Positions 1-7,516 of a stretch of DNA of 48,067 nucleotides are shown here, piece by piece. Location of the stretch: assembly GCA_003483885.1 (NCBI GenBank), contig DMXI01000182.1:1-48067 (forward strand), in the 5' to 3' direction. The translations under genes were made by a program, and so were the position numbers. The notes under the pieces are model-generated. The model saw only the letters and a list, made by a program, of their open reading frames with translations. It searched no databases and had not been told where the DNA came from. The number at the start of each line of letters is the position of its first letter. Position 1 is the stretch's first letter. The stretch comes from Microscillaceae bacterium (GTDB lineage: Bacteria; Bacteroidota; Bacteroidia; Cytophagales; Microscillaceae).

Positions 1-202
1 GCATTTCCCAATCCATAATGATCAAATCAGGCAACTCTTTGATGGCTATTTGGCTGGCAATATCTCCATTGCGGGCGCTGAGCAATTCGTAAGGCTCTTG
101 AGTATCAGTAAAATACTTAGAGATGGTTTTGATAATGCTGGGGTTGTCATCAACTATTAGGATTTTTTGTTTGATTGTTGAGGGTAAAGGTTGAACATTC
201 AT
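1..202 (-). CDS. Response regulator receiver domain, N-terminal part only (cut by window edge)
   Basis: The first 67 residues of a receiver-domain protein read leftwards off the window; the start is the ATG at 200-202. It begins MNVQPLPST and shows the KILIVDDN strand with the acidic pair (D18, D19). The phosphoacceptor strand LIIMDWEMP carries Asp64. The output domain lies outside the window, so the class of regulator cannot be told. It diverges from the TPR histidine kinase at 652, about 450 bases away. A kinase-regulator pairing is plausible, but divergent neighbours are weaker evidence than a shared operon. Confidence 0.9.
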   Translation of the reverse strand, partial: MNVQPLPSTIKQKILIVDDNPSIIKTISKYFTDTQEPYELLSARNGDIASQIAIKELPDLIIMDWEM

Positions 203-651
203 ATTGGTATATATTTGTAGTAATAGGACATCATTCAATATTATGAAATGATTTATGCCATATGGCCCTTTCTGATAGCATTAATAGCATCACGCAATTA
301 TTTAGTTATATAATCTTCCGATAAATCGAGAGTCGTAAGTTTTTAGATCTCACGGTAAACACGGGATTATAAGTCGGCAAGTCGGTGTCGACTCTAATAA
401 TGCTGTCTAACTACTTAGTCAAAGGAAGTATTCGTTTTAGTGCATCCTTGTTGATTGTATGATGCATTTAATCTAAGCATATTACAGGGTAAAAGAACCA
501 AAAGTTGCTTTTTAAGCCTCAAAGCAACCTATGTTTTGTAATACTTGTATTGTTTTATGTATTTGATAGCCTGCCTTCAACCCTAAAATTCACCAAAACA
601 ATATTTACTCCTTAGATAGCATATAAAAGTGCTACCCTGACTCACAAATCT
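203..651. other. Intergenic region between divergent response regulator and histidine kinase
   Basis: No open frame of note. The only structure seen is a 7-bp inverted repeat, AGAGTCG at 329-335 and CGACTCT at 389-395, enclosing short GTCGG direct repeats. It may hold the promoters for both flanking genes, but no clear TAnnTTTG element was placed. Confidence 0.4.
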
Positions 652-3396
652 ATGAATGCATTCTATAAATTTTATGCAGTTTTATGGCTAATCACCACTG
701 GTGCTTTTGCTCAAAACACCCATACCATTGATTCTTTACAAAAGGTGTTGAAAACGGATATCAACAACCAGGCAAAAGTAAATACCTATAACCGTTTGGC
801 AGCAGCATACCTCGATACAGATTCTGCTAAAGTAGCACATTACACTTCGTTGGTGTTCCGTTTGGCGCAAGACATTGGCTACTCTAAGGGGGCAGCCAAG
901 GCTTGGTTTCATTTGGGATGGGTAAACTTAATGAAAGGCTACACAACAGAAGCTGGGGAGCATTTTAAAGAATCTTTACAAATCTCGCAAAAAGCACGCG
1001 ATAACGATGGAATAGGCACTGCTTATAATGGTATAGCCTTGGTTTACTATTACCAAAGCCAATGGGACAAATCTTTGCATTATCATCAGCAGGCACTGAA
1101 AATAAGAACCCAAATTGACGACAAGGAAGGAATGGCGGCCAGTACTCATAATATGGCGCTGATCTATAAACGATGGGGAAAGTATGAGAAAGCCCTAGAG
1201 TTTTTTCAACAATCGTTGCGGTTAGAAATAGCCATGGCCAATCAAAAGGGTATCTCTGAAACTTATAATAGTATAGGAAACATTCAGGTAGAGAGAGGGA
1301 ACTACTCTGAAGCATTAACGCTTTACCATAAAGCCCTCAAAATAGCGCTGAAGAGTCAACACCAAGATGGGCTGATTACTAGTTATGCTAACATTGCGCT
1401 TGTTTATGATGAACAAGGGAGCTATCAAAAGGCTTTGGAGTTTTTTAAGCGCGCACTGGTGATCGCCAAAAAGATGGGCAACAAAAGAAAACTTGCAATT
1501 TTATACAGTAACCTGGGGAGGATTTACCGACGTCAGGGGGACTACCCCACTGCTTTGAAATATTTCTATCAATCGCTTAAAATAGAGCAAAAAAGTGGTA
1601 ATCAATTAAGGGTAACTAAAGCTACCCAGAGGATTAGTTCTATTTATGGATTACAAGGTGATTACCAAAAGGCCCTAAAGCTTTACCAACAGGTGCTCAA
1701 AGATTTCATTCAGCTCAAATATCAAAAGGGAGTTACAGAAGGTTACTCCAGTGTAGGCGCCATTTATTTACAGTTAGGAGATTATCAGGAAGCAGAGGTT
1801 TACTACCAAAAAGCGCTGGATGTTTCTCAAAAGATGGTCCTTAAATGGGGGATCACACGAAGCTACCTGGGACTTGGTAAGGCAGCTTTGCAGCAAAAAC
1901 AATATTCAAAAGCGGAATCTTTTTTTGAAAAAGCTTTGACCATAAGAAAAACCTTGGGGCAAAAAGCCTTGTCAGCCGAGGCAGAGGTAAATTTGGGGAT
2001 TGCTTACTTTTGGTTAAAAGACTACCTTCAAGCACTAAAGTCACTCAAAAAAGGGATAGAAACCGCTGCCAAGACTGGAGTACCAGCCAACGTAAGGGAT
2101 GGAGCCGAATATTTGGCAAAAGTTTATGAAGTGATGGGACAACCCCAAAAGGCTCTGGAAAATTATATATTGTTTAAGCAAATGGCAGATAGCCTGTTGA
2201 ACAAAAGAAATATTCAAAAAATTACCCGCCTGGAAACCCAATATGCTGCCCAAAAACGCGAAGACTCTCTCAAACAAGTACAGGTCCAAAAGGAACAAGC
2301 GATGCAAGCCGATATTCGCCAACGAAAAACCACCCAACAAGCTACTTACATGGGGTTAGTCTTGAGTGGATTGTTGATAATAGTTTTGTTTTTGTTTTAT
2401 CGGGTGCAGCAAAGGAGTAATCATAAGCTTGGCCAAGTAAATAAAGCCTTAGAGCAGGCCTTGCAGGAGCTCAAAGCGTTGGATAGCTTTAAGGAGCGCC
2501 TGGTAGGCATGATTGCCCATGACCTCAAAAATCCACTCCAGGCCATTATGGGGCTTTCGGCCGATCAGCCCAACCACTCTTATCTTTCGGCCATTTACCA
2601 AGCCGCCCGACGTATGCATTTGCTTATCTTGAATATGTTGGATACTCAAAAATACACCCAAACAAGGATATCGCTCAATACCTCTAGCCAGTCTTTGCAC
2701 CAATTAGGCAGCAACGCTCTAGAGCAAGTACAGTGGTTTGCCCAAGCCAAAAATATCAAACTATTCCAAGTAACTACCCAAGATGTACACCTGTTGCTCG
2801 ATGGTCAACTCATATCACGAGTACTGATGAACCTGCTCCACAATGCGGTAAAATTTACCCCAGAAAACAGTGGCATTACCCTCAAATACGAAGTATTGGC
2901 GGCCACCCAAGAGATAAAAGTGCAGGTGATTGACCAAGGTGTAGGGATAAACCCTGCACAACAACAGGCTATTTTTGAGCCTTATCATCAGGTCAATGCT
3001 CACCAGGGGTCGACTGGACTAGGACTGGCCTTTTGTAAAATGGTGATTGATGCCCACCAAGGCCGTATTGGGGTGGATTCTGTGGTAGGACAGGGCAGCA
3101 CCTTTTGGTTTACTCTGCCTTTGGCCAACGAAGCATCGCTTGAGGTGCTGCCAACAAACCAATCTTCCTATACCCAAACCTTAGACATTGCGCTAGGCCC
3201 AGAAGATAAAGCTTTTCTGAGCCCCTACCTCAGCCAAATAAAGGAATATGAGTTTTATCATCTCACAAAAATAAGAGAGATTTTAGACCAAATAGATGTG
3301 GCCCAGCATCCCCAGTTAGCCCTTTGGAAAGAAGCCCTCAGAGAGGCCATCATTACCTCTGATCAACAACAATATGAACACTTGATAGATATTTAG
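652..3396 (+). CDS. TPR-repeat sensor histidine kinase, membrane anchored
   Basis: 914 residues. A cleavable-looking signal peptide (about 1-20, ending GAFAQ) is followed by a long run of tetratricopeptide repeats (about 75-470) with recurring G-Y-x-x-A-L-x-x-x-x-x-A-L patterns. After a charged coiled-coil comes one transmembrane helix (about 565-585) and then the kinase core. The H-box IAHDLKNPL has the phospho-acceptor His623. The ATPase domain shows N-box NLLHNAVKFTP, G1 DQGVGI and G2 GSTGLGLAF (about 785-795). There is no receiver or HTH domain, so the phosphate must pass to a separate regulator, possibly the divergent one at the window edge. The TPR part would be periplasmic and sense peptides or proteins. 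This architecture is common in Cytophagales. A tail of about 80 residues after the ATPase domain is unassigned. Confidence 0.93.
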   Translation: MNAFYKFYAVLWLITTGAFAQNTHTIDSLQKVLKTDINNQAKVNTYNRLAAAYLDTDSAKVAHYTSLVFRLAQDIGYSKGAAKAWFHLGWVNLMKGYTTEAGEHFKESLQISQKARDNDGIGTAYNGIALVYYYQSQWDKSLHYHQQALKIRTQIDDKEGMAASTHNMALIYKRWGKYEKALEFFQQSLRLEIAMANQKGISETYNSIGNIQVERGNYSEALTLYHKALKIALKSQHQDGLITSYANIALVYDEQGSYQKALEFFKRALVIAKKMGNKRKLAILYSNLGRIYRRQGDYPTALKYFYQSLKIEQKSGNQLRVTKATQRISSIYGLQGDYQKALKLYQQVLKDFIQLKYQKGVTEGYSSVGAIYLQLGDYQEAEVYYQKALDVSQKMVLKWGITRSYLGLGKAALQQKQYSKAESFFEKALTIRKTLGQKALSAEAEVNLGIAYFWLKDYLQALKSLKKGIETAAKTGVPANVRDGAEYLAKVYEVMGQPQKALENYILFKQMADSLLNKRNIQKITRLETQYAAQKREDSLKQVQVQKEQAMQADIRQRKTTQQATYMGLVLSGLLIIVLFLFYRVQQRSNHKLGQVNKALEQALQELKALDSFKERLVGMIAHDLKNPLQAIMGLSADQPNHSYLSAIYQAARRMHLLILNMLDTQKYTQTRISLNTSSQSLHQLGSNALEQVQWFAQAKNIKLFQVTTQDVHLLLDGQLISRVLMNLLHNAVKFTPENSGITLKYEVLAATQEIKVQVIDQGVGINPAQQQAIFEPYHQVNAHQGSTGLGLAFCKMVIDAHQGRIGVDSVVGQGSTFWFTLPLANEASLEVLPTNQSSYTQTLDIALGPEDKAFLSPYLSQIKEYEFYHLTKIREILDQIDVAQHPQLALWKEALREAIITSDQQQYEHLIDI

Positions 3397-3432
3397 CTCA
3401 AGGGTTCCTTGTTTTAGGTATCCTTATTTTGA

Positions 3433-3530
3433 CAACCAAATGGTTGAGAAATAAAGAACAATCTCCCAACTGATAAACGTTGGCTTTTGGCTAGTCTATG
3501 TACCTTGCTACGCAAAATCAGTCGGGAGAT
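3433..3530. repeat. Inverted repeats downstream of the histidine kinase
   Basis: Two nested structures: CAACCA/TGGTTG (3433-3446), and a 13-bp inverted repeat ATCTCCCAACTGA (3461-3473) matching 3518-3530 with one mismatch. No T-run follows, so an intrinsic terminator is not certain. The rest of the 3397-3732 gap is empty. Confidence 0.45.
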
Positions 3531-3732
3531 ACTCTTTGAAATATCTTGAATAGCGAAAGGAAAGTAACACACTAGTCAAATATTGGCTATAGCTGAAATT
3601 GGCATTGTTCTACGTTTCTGTGCTTTTAATGCAATCGTAGTGTCTCTGTATATTTATTTAGCCCCACAAGTTTTTAAACCTATCGAGGCTACTTTAAGCT
3701 ATTACAGTTCCAAGTATTTGCTTAAGAGTATC

Positions 3733-5310
3733 TTAAGCAAGCTTTCCATCAGCCCTCATTTTTTGATAGTGCATTGGCGTAAGATCGGCTACAGGAATAC
3801 GAAATACATTCATAGCGACATAACGTCTATCTGCACCTGTTCCTTCTGCTGAGCGGTGTTCTTGCTCATTATCTGCTTCATTTGCGCCTGATCCAACATA
3901 TTGACGTTCATGTAAATCAGGAAATGTTTCAACTAACAATCCATTTGGATCTTTAATCCACCAATGCTCATAGCCAATCTTATCTATGCGCTCGTGCATA
4001 CAAATTTTCCAAGTATTAGGAGTATTGAGTGGCAACACACGCATACCATAACTCTCAATTGTTTTAATCATTATTTGTCGAGTTGCCTCCTTGGTCGCAT
4101 TACGTCTAGCAGGTAATTGTCCATTTCGAGCATTCCTAAGTGTCTGTACTATTGCATCTAAATCATCCTTAAAATTATCAAACTGAGCTTTTTCCTGCGG
4201 TGAAAGTTCGCCGGTAGCCATATTATAAATTTCTTCGTCAGTGGCTTCACGCCCTTCGAGTTCAAGCATCTGGGCGTGCATATCAAATCCTCCAACACTC
4301 TCAGGTACTTGACTACTCACATAACTAAACATCGCAGTAGACTTAGACACAGAGGCACCAGGCACAGTTCCTGTCAAAGCCCAGTTCCAGCAAGCGTTAC
4401 AATCATCCGCAGTACCTACAATATTTACATTACTAGAACCTGCATCTGCATTAAGGCTGTCTGGCTGTCTATTTTCATTCTCTCTGATTCCTCCTTCTAC
4501 AATGTATAAATTATTCAGATCCACTCCTCTTCGTGCTCGCTTTAGCTTACTGCCAAGACTCAGAATATGGTATACATTCTTATTTTTACGTCCTATTCTC
4601 ATTTGTTGAGTGTTATCGGCAATTGTGATGATAGTCCCACTAGGTAAGAACCCAGCTTGGGCCCCATTATGATCGTACACGGCGCGCCGCCCAATGATTA
4701 CCCCTTTTACTTTAGTGTTGATAATACGCTGAATAGGTTCAGCATTATTCGATAGCTCAGAGAGCGATGTATTTTCACCTTGCTTAAGCTGCAAAGGTTG
4801 GGCCGCCATATTATCTACCACTTGCTCTCGGGTGGTATCTACATTTTGTCCATTCACCGTTTTGTCGCCTTTGGGCGTGCCATTTTTGGCATTGTCTATG
4901 GCGTGGGCTACTTCGTGTTTTATATTGGCTTCGGTGTCTTTGCCGGGGGCAAAGTCAATCTTATTGCCCTGAATGGTAGCCTCAGCATTGACGGTATCTG
5001 GAAAGGGCGAATTATGAGTAGCTTTGAGTTGGGTAGTATCTACTCCGTGTTGTTGGCCCATAGTAGTGGCTATTTCCTGAAACTTGGCCGAGCCTTGAGG
5101 TCGCCCAGCAGTACTACGCTGCACAGGGCGTTGCTTGGCTTGAATTGGCTTTTGTTTGGCTTGAATGGGGCGCTGTTTGGCCTGAATCGGCTTATGCTTG
5201 GCCTGGATGGAGTGTTGTTTGGCTTGAACTGATTTGTGCTTTGCCTGAATCGAGCCTTTTTGCTGGGGGTTAGAAACGTTATTCTGTTCTAAGCTTTGTT
5301 GTTGATGCAT
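3733..5310 (-). CDS. DUF4157 (eCIS-type core) protein with papain-like C-terminal domain; candidate toxin/effector
   Basis: 525 residues from the ATG at 5310. An in-frame start at 5382 would add 24 residues unlike this family, so I prefer 5310. Residues 20-64 are six heptads of the form xIQAKxx. Residues about 66-170 form the DUF4157 core with a metallopeptidase-like HEVAH (His132, Glu133, His136). DUF4157 is known from proteins linked to extracellular contractile injection systems and from polymorphic toxins. The C-terminal half contains DDCNACWNW (Cys304, Cys307), reminiscent of the papain C-x-x-C-W active site. About 145 residues later comes EHWWIKDPNG (His449), so a Cys-His thiol protease or amidase fold is my inference. 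No secretion signal, injection-system genes or obvious immunity gene lie nearby. Confidence 0.75.
   Translation of the reverse strand: MHQQQSLEQNNVSNPQQKGSIQAKHKSVQAKQHSIQAKHKPIQAKQRPIQAKQKPIQAKQRPVQRSTAGRPQGSAKFQEIATTMGQQHGVDTTQLKATHNSPFPDTVNAEATIQGNKIDFAPGKDTEANIKHEVAHAIDNAKNGTPKGDKTVNGQNVDTTREQVVDNMAAQPLQLKQGENTSLSELSNNAEPIQRIINTKVKGVIIGRRAVYDHNGAQAGFLPSGTIITIADNTQQMRIGRKNKNVYHILSLGSKLKRARRGVDLNNLYIVEGGIRENENRQPDSLNADAGSSNVNIVGTADDCNACWNWALTGTVPGASVSKSTAMFSYVSSQVPESVGGFDMHAQMLELEGREATDEEIYNMATGELSPQEKAQFDNFKDDLDAIVQTLRNARNGQLPARRNATKEATRQIMIKTIESYGMRVLPLNTPNTWKICMHERIDKIGYEHWWIKDPNGLLVETFPDLHERQYVGSGANEADNEQEHRSAEGTGADRRYVAMNVFRIPVADLTPMHYQKMRADGKLA
5119..5253 (-). repeat. 21-bp tandem repeat coding for QAK heptads
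   Basis: Six full 21-bp units plus a partial one within the DUF4157 gene, encoding consecutive heptads of the form (S/P)(I/V)QAK(H/Q)(K/R/H). Such repeats can change copy number by slippage without breaking the frame. Confidence 0.85.
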
Positions 5311-5437
5311 GAGTTTTAAGAAATTAATATTAACATCAAGAGAGGTGGTTTCTAACAGAAAATAATGTTTGGATAAAACCAATCTCTCGTTGTATTGTCA
5401 ATATTACAGGAGTTAAGCCATCATTGACTATTTTACT

Positions 5438-5500
5438 TCCCCTTCAAAATCACTTCATATCCTCTTCAAAGTTACTTCATACCCCTTCAGCCCCCCTTCA
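5438..5500. repeat. 22-bp imperfect tandem repeat upstream of the DUF4157 gene
   Basis: Two adjacent 22-bp units (5438-5459 and 5460-5481) share CTTCAAA and ACTTCATA, and a decayed third unit follows. The array is in the upstream region of the minus-strand DUF4157 gene. The remainder of 5311-5686 has no gene. Confidence 0.6.
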
Positions 5501-5686
5501 TCTCACTGAAAAGAAAAAGAAAATCAAAGAAAAAAATACCCTGAGGCAAGATGATCAGGATGGAATTTATCAGCCGTTTACCTTGATTTTGCCCTAATAA
5601 GTATAAAAAGAAAACCACTGTTTTTAAAAGTGTCTCTTCTCTCAAATCACCCCTTGTTTACGGCTTAACTATACTAGTTTTAGTAA

Positions 5687-5735
5687 TATATAAATGACGT
5701 GAGGGCTATATGCCCTCATGAGCATTTATATATAA
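5687..5735 (-). terminator. Long palindromic hairpin, probable terminator
   Basis: TATAAATG and TGAGGGC pair with GCCCTCA and CATTTATA around a short TATA-type loop, with one internal bubble. It starts about 20 bases beyond the stop of the minus-strand gene at 5756. The stem is strong but no clean T-run follows, so termination is inferred from position. Confidence 0.5.
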
Positions 5736-5755
5736 TCAATCAGAAAATTGGATGG

Positions 5756-6280
5756 TTATGCCCACACTCCTGCCAATGCTTTGGCTTCGATGTCTTTAGC
5801 AAACAATGGGGTTTCTTCATTGATATGTAACTGAAAAGGGGCATTAGCTGGGTCTACGCCTTTGGTGCGTTCGTGGGTTGCGTGGATAAACGCCTCGTTT
5901 TCAGTTTCAGAAGTTACTTTACAGGTAAGTGTACACGCATTATCACTCTTCTTTTCCACTTTTAATTCCCAGGTAATTTGCAACAAGACATATTTTTCAT
6001 CGTCCAACCAAAGTACCGTATTTGGCGAAACGGTTAAAACCCGATCTTTTTTAGAAATGGTTTCGATGTAGTGCTGAATCATAAAAAAACCCGCCACAAA
6101 CTCTACATTCATCGATACTCTTTTGCCTGAAGGGAGCGTGCCTTGAGCAGCACTTTGATGCCCCTCTGCACAGGCCGCATACTCATCGGAATTGATATTA
6201 AAGAGCCATTCTGAAATGTTGATTGAGTCAATGTTGGCGTTGATGGTTGCCTGAGCGGTAGCTTCTCCTAGTTTATGCAT
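5756..6280 (-). CDS. Hypothetical protein, 174 aa
   Basis: I do not recognise this protein. It has no signal peptide or membrane segment. Alternating hydrophobic stretches (VLTVSPNTVLWLDD, YVLLQITWELKVEKK, CTLTCKVTSETENEAFIHATHE) suggest a mostly beta fold of the SRPBCC or cupin size class, but no diagnostic motif is visible. It lies 58 bases behind the SnoaL-like gene on the same strand, so the two are probably co-transcribed from the operator-flanked promoter near 6880 and may be controlled by the divergent HxlR regulator. A job in handling a small reactive or hydrophobic compound would fit the context, but that is inference only. Confidence 0.7.
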   Translation of the reverse strand: MHKLGEATAQATINANIDSINISEWLFNINSDEYAACAEGHQSAAQGTLPSGKRVSMNVEFVAGFFMIQHYIETISKKDRVLTVSPNTVLWLDDEKYVLLQITWELKVEKKSDNACTLTCKVTSETENEAFIHATHERTKGVDPANAPFQLHINEETPLFAKDIEAKALAGVWA

Positions 6281-6338
6281 CTTCTTTCTTTTTTGATGGT
6301 GTTTTTAAATCCTTGAACCTTTACTTAAAAACTGTTTT

Positions 6339-6818
6339 CTAGAAATAGGTATTCTTGTTTCTAAACTTCCCTCCAATCATCCAAAAAAGAAATCGCATAG
6401 AACCGTGGATTGGTTGCACGGCATCCCAGTGCTCGGTAATAAGTCCATCTTCTACTTTCCAGATGTCCATAATATTGAGTCCTTTTTGAGGATTGCCTCG
6501 GTGTTTTCGGTTATTGGTCGCATGAGAATGAACTGTTACAAATGGCCCGTCTACATAAATGTGCTTTACATCATATACATAATCGGGATATCTTTTGGCA
6601 AAATTGGAAACCACCTTTAGTACACCAGTCAAACCATCTACCATGCTTTGGTTATGTTGTCGGTATGGGTGGTTGCCATACTTTTTTTTGATGTATTCAA
6701 AATCATGATCGTTCATCAAATGCTGTACAAAGTCACTCACTATTTCGGCATTTCTGGTCTCCTCTTCAGTCCAGCTCGATTTTTTAAGTCTTTCAAAATC
6801 TACTTTTAATGTATCCAT
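6339..6818 (-). CDS. SnoaL-like / NTF2-fold protein (predicted aldol-condensation-type enzyme family)
   Basis: 159 residues from the ATG at 6818. An upstream in-frame start at 6893 would run through the operator region and is unlikely. The sequence has the NTF2-like cone pattern: VQHLMNDHDFEYIKKKYG, then QHNQSMVDGLTGV, then FVTVHSHATNN and NIMDIWKVEDGLITEHWD near the end. The last motif is typical of the predicted SnoaL-like aldol-condensation group. The substrate is unknown. It is the first gene after a promoter flanked by two palindromic operators and diverges from an HxlR regulator, an arrangement typical of inducible detoxification or redox-response units. Confidence 0.82.
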   Translation of the reverse strand: MDTLKVDFERLKKSSWTEEETRNAEIVSDFVQHLMNDHDFEYIKKKYGNHPYRQHNQSMVDGLTGVLKVVSNFAKRYPDYVYDVKHIYVDGPFVTVHSHATNNRKHRGNPQKGLNIMDIWKVEDGLITEHWDAVQPIHGSMRFLFWMIGGKFRNKNTYF

Positions 6819-6857
6819 TGTTATGTTATTTAGATGTGTTTGAATGAATTTTATTTC

Positions 6858-6912
6858 ACTTGCTTTTTGCAAGCAATGCAAATATAGGTACATTTACTTG
6901 CAAAAAACAAGT
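6858..6912. promoter_or_regulatory. Twin palindromic operators around a divergent promoter (HxlR control)
   Basis: Site 1 is ACTTGCTTTTTGCAAGC at 6858-6874. Site 2 at 6896-6912 reads ACTTGTTTTTTGCAAGT on the minus strand. Their centres are 38 bp apart. Between them the minus strand has TATATTTG (6879-6886), a match to the Bacteroidota -7 element TAnnTTTG, so site 1 would sit at the start of transcription and site 2 near the -33 region of the SnoaL-like gene. Site 2 ends 4 bases before the HxlR start codon, so autoregulation is likely. Confidence 0.75.
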
Positions 6913-6916
6913 GTTT

Positions 6917-7351
6917 ATGAAAAAAAATAATTTTAGGTCAGATTCTTTGGTAAATTATGTCCTTGAATATCTTGGTGATCGATGGACCTTGCTCGTTATT
7001 AGAGATTTGGTATTTGAGGGAAAAAAGTTTTATAAGGAGTTTTTAACTTCAGAGGAAGGCATTGCCACGAACGTTTTGTCTGATCGGCTCAAAAGACTGG
7101 AAAACGCTGGAATTATTCAGTCAAAAACCAATGAAAAACAGCGAACTCAGAAAATATACACGCTTACCGAAAAAGGAAAGGACCTGATTCCAATCCTGGT
7201 AGAGATCATATTATGGTCGTCTAAGCACAAAGAGGGTCTCAATGTAAGCCCAGCGTTTGTAAAAAAACTAGCAACCAATAGAGTGGAGATCGTCAAAGCA
7301 ATTAGAGCTAATGTGGGCAATACCACATTTAGCACGAATGGGGATGACTAG
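6917..7351 (+). CDS. HxlR-family winged-helix transcriptional regulator
   Basis: 144 residues from the ATG at 6917. An earlier in-frame start at 6860 lies inside the operator and is rejected. The HxlR signature is clear: VLEYLGDRWTLLVIRDL, then RF-type helix KFYKEFLTSEEGIATNVLSDRL, then the wing LENAGIIQSKTNEKQRTQKIYTLTEKG. There is no cysteine in the DNA-binding domain, so a simple thiol-switch mechanism as in some relatives is not supported. It diverges from the SnoaL-like gene and, with the paired operators, most likely represses that unit and itself. Confidence 0.92.
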   Translation: MKKNNFRSDSLVNYVLEYLGDRWTLLVIRDLVFEGKKFYKEFLTSEEGIATNVLSDRLKRLENAGIIQSKTNEKQRTQKIYTLTEKGKDLIPILVEIILWSSKHKEGLNVSPAFVKKLATNRVEIVKAIRANVGNTTFSTNGDD

Positions 7352-7364
7352 AAAGCATTTAAAT

Positions 7365-7388
7365 GGCAAGTCACCAAAAAAACTTGCC
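7365..7388 (+). terminator. Hairpin after the HxlR gene
   Basis: GGCAAGT (7365-7371) pairs with ACTTGCC (7382-7388), 14 bases after the HxlR stop. There is no U-run after it, so termination is tentative. A second hairpin, GAGGTC/GACCTC at 7462-7478, sits before the stop of the convergent FN3 gene and may act on that strand. Confidence 0.4.
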
Positions 7389-7516
7389 CCATCTTGCAAT
7401 AATTGGCGGTGACATTTCATTTTAACACCACCACCCACGGATAAATATGTAATTGAAAAGGGAGGTCCAACAGACCTCATACCTTCTATTTATTTAATTC
7501 CTGGAATACCAGGTAG

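Noticed and set aside
3583..3852. Plus-strand 89-codon frame beside the DUF4157 gene
   Set aside because: It starts with TTG, overlaps the 3' end of the DUF4157 gene on the other strand, and has no recognisable content; a shadow frame.
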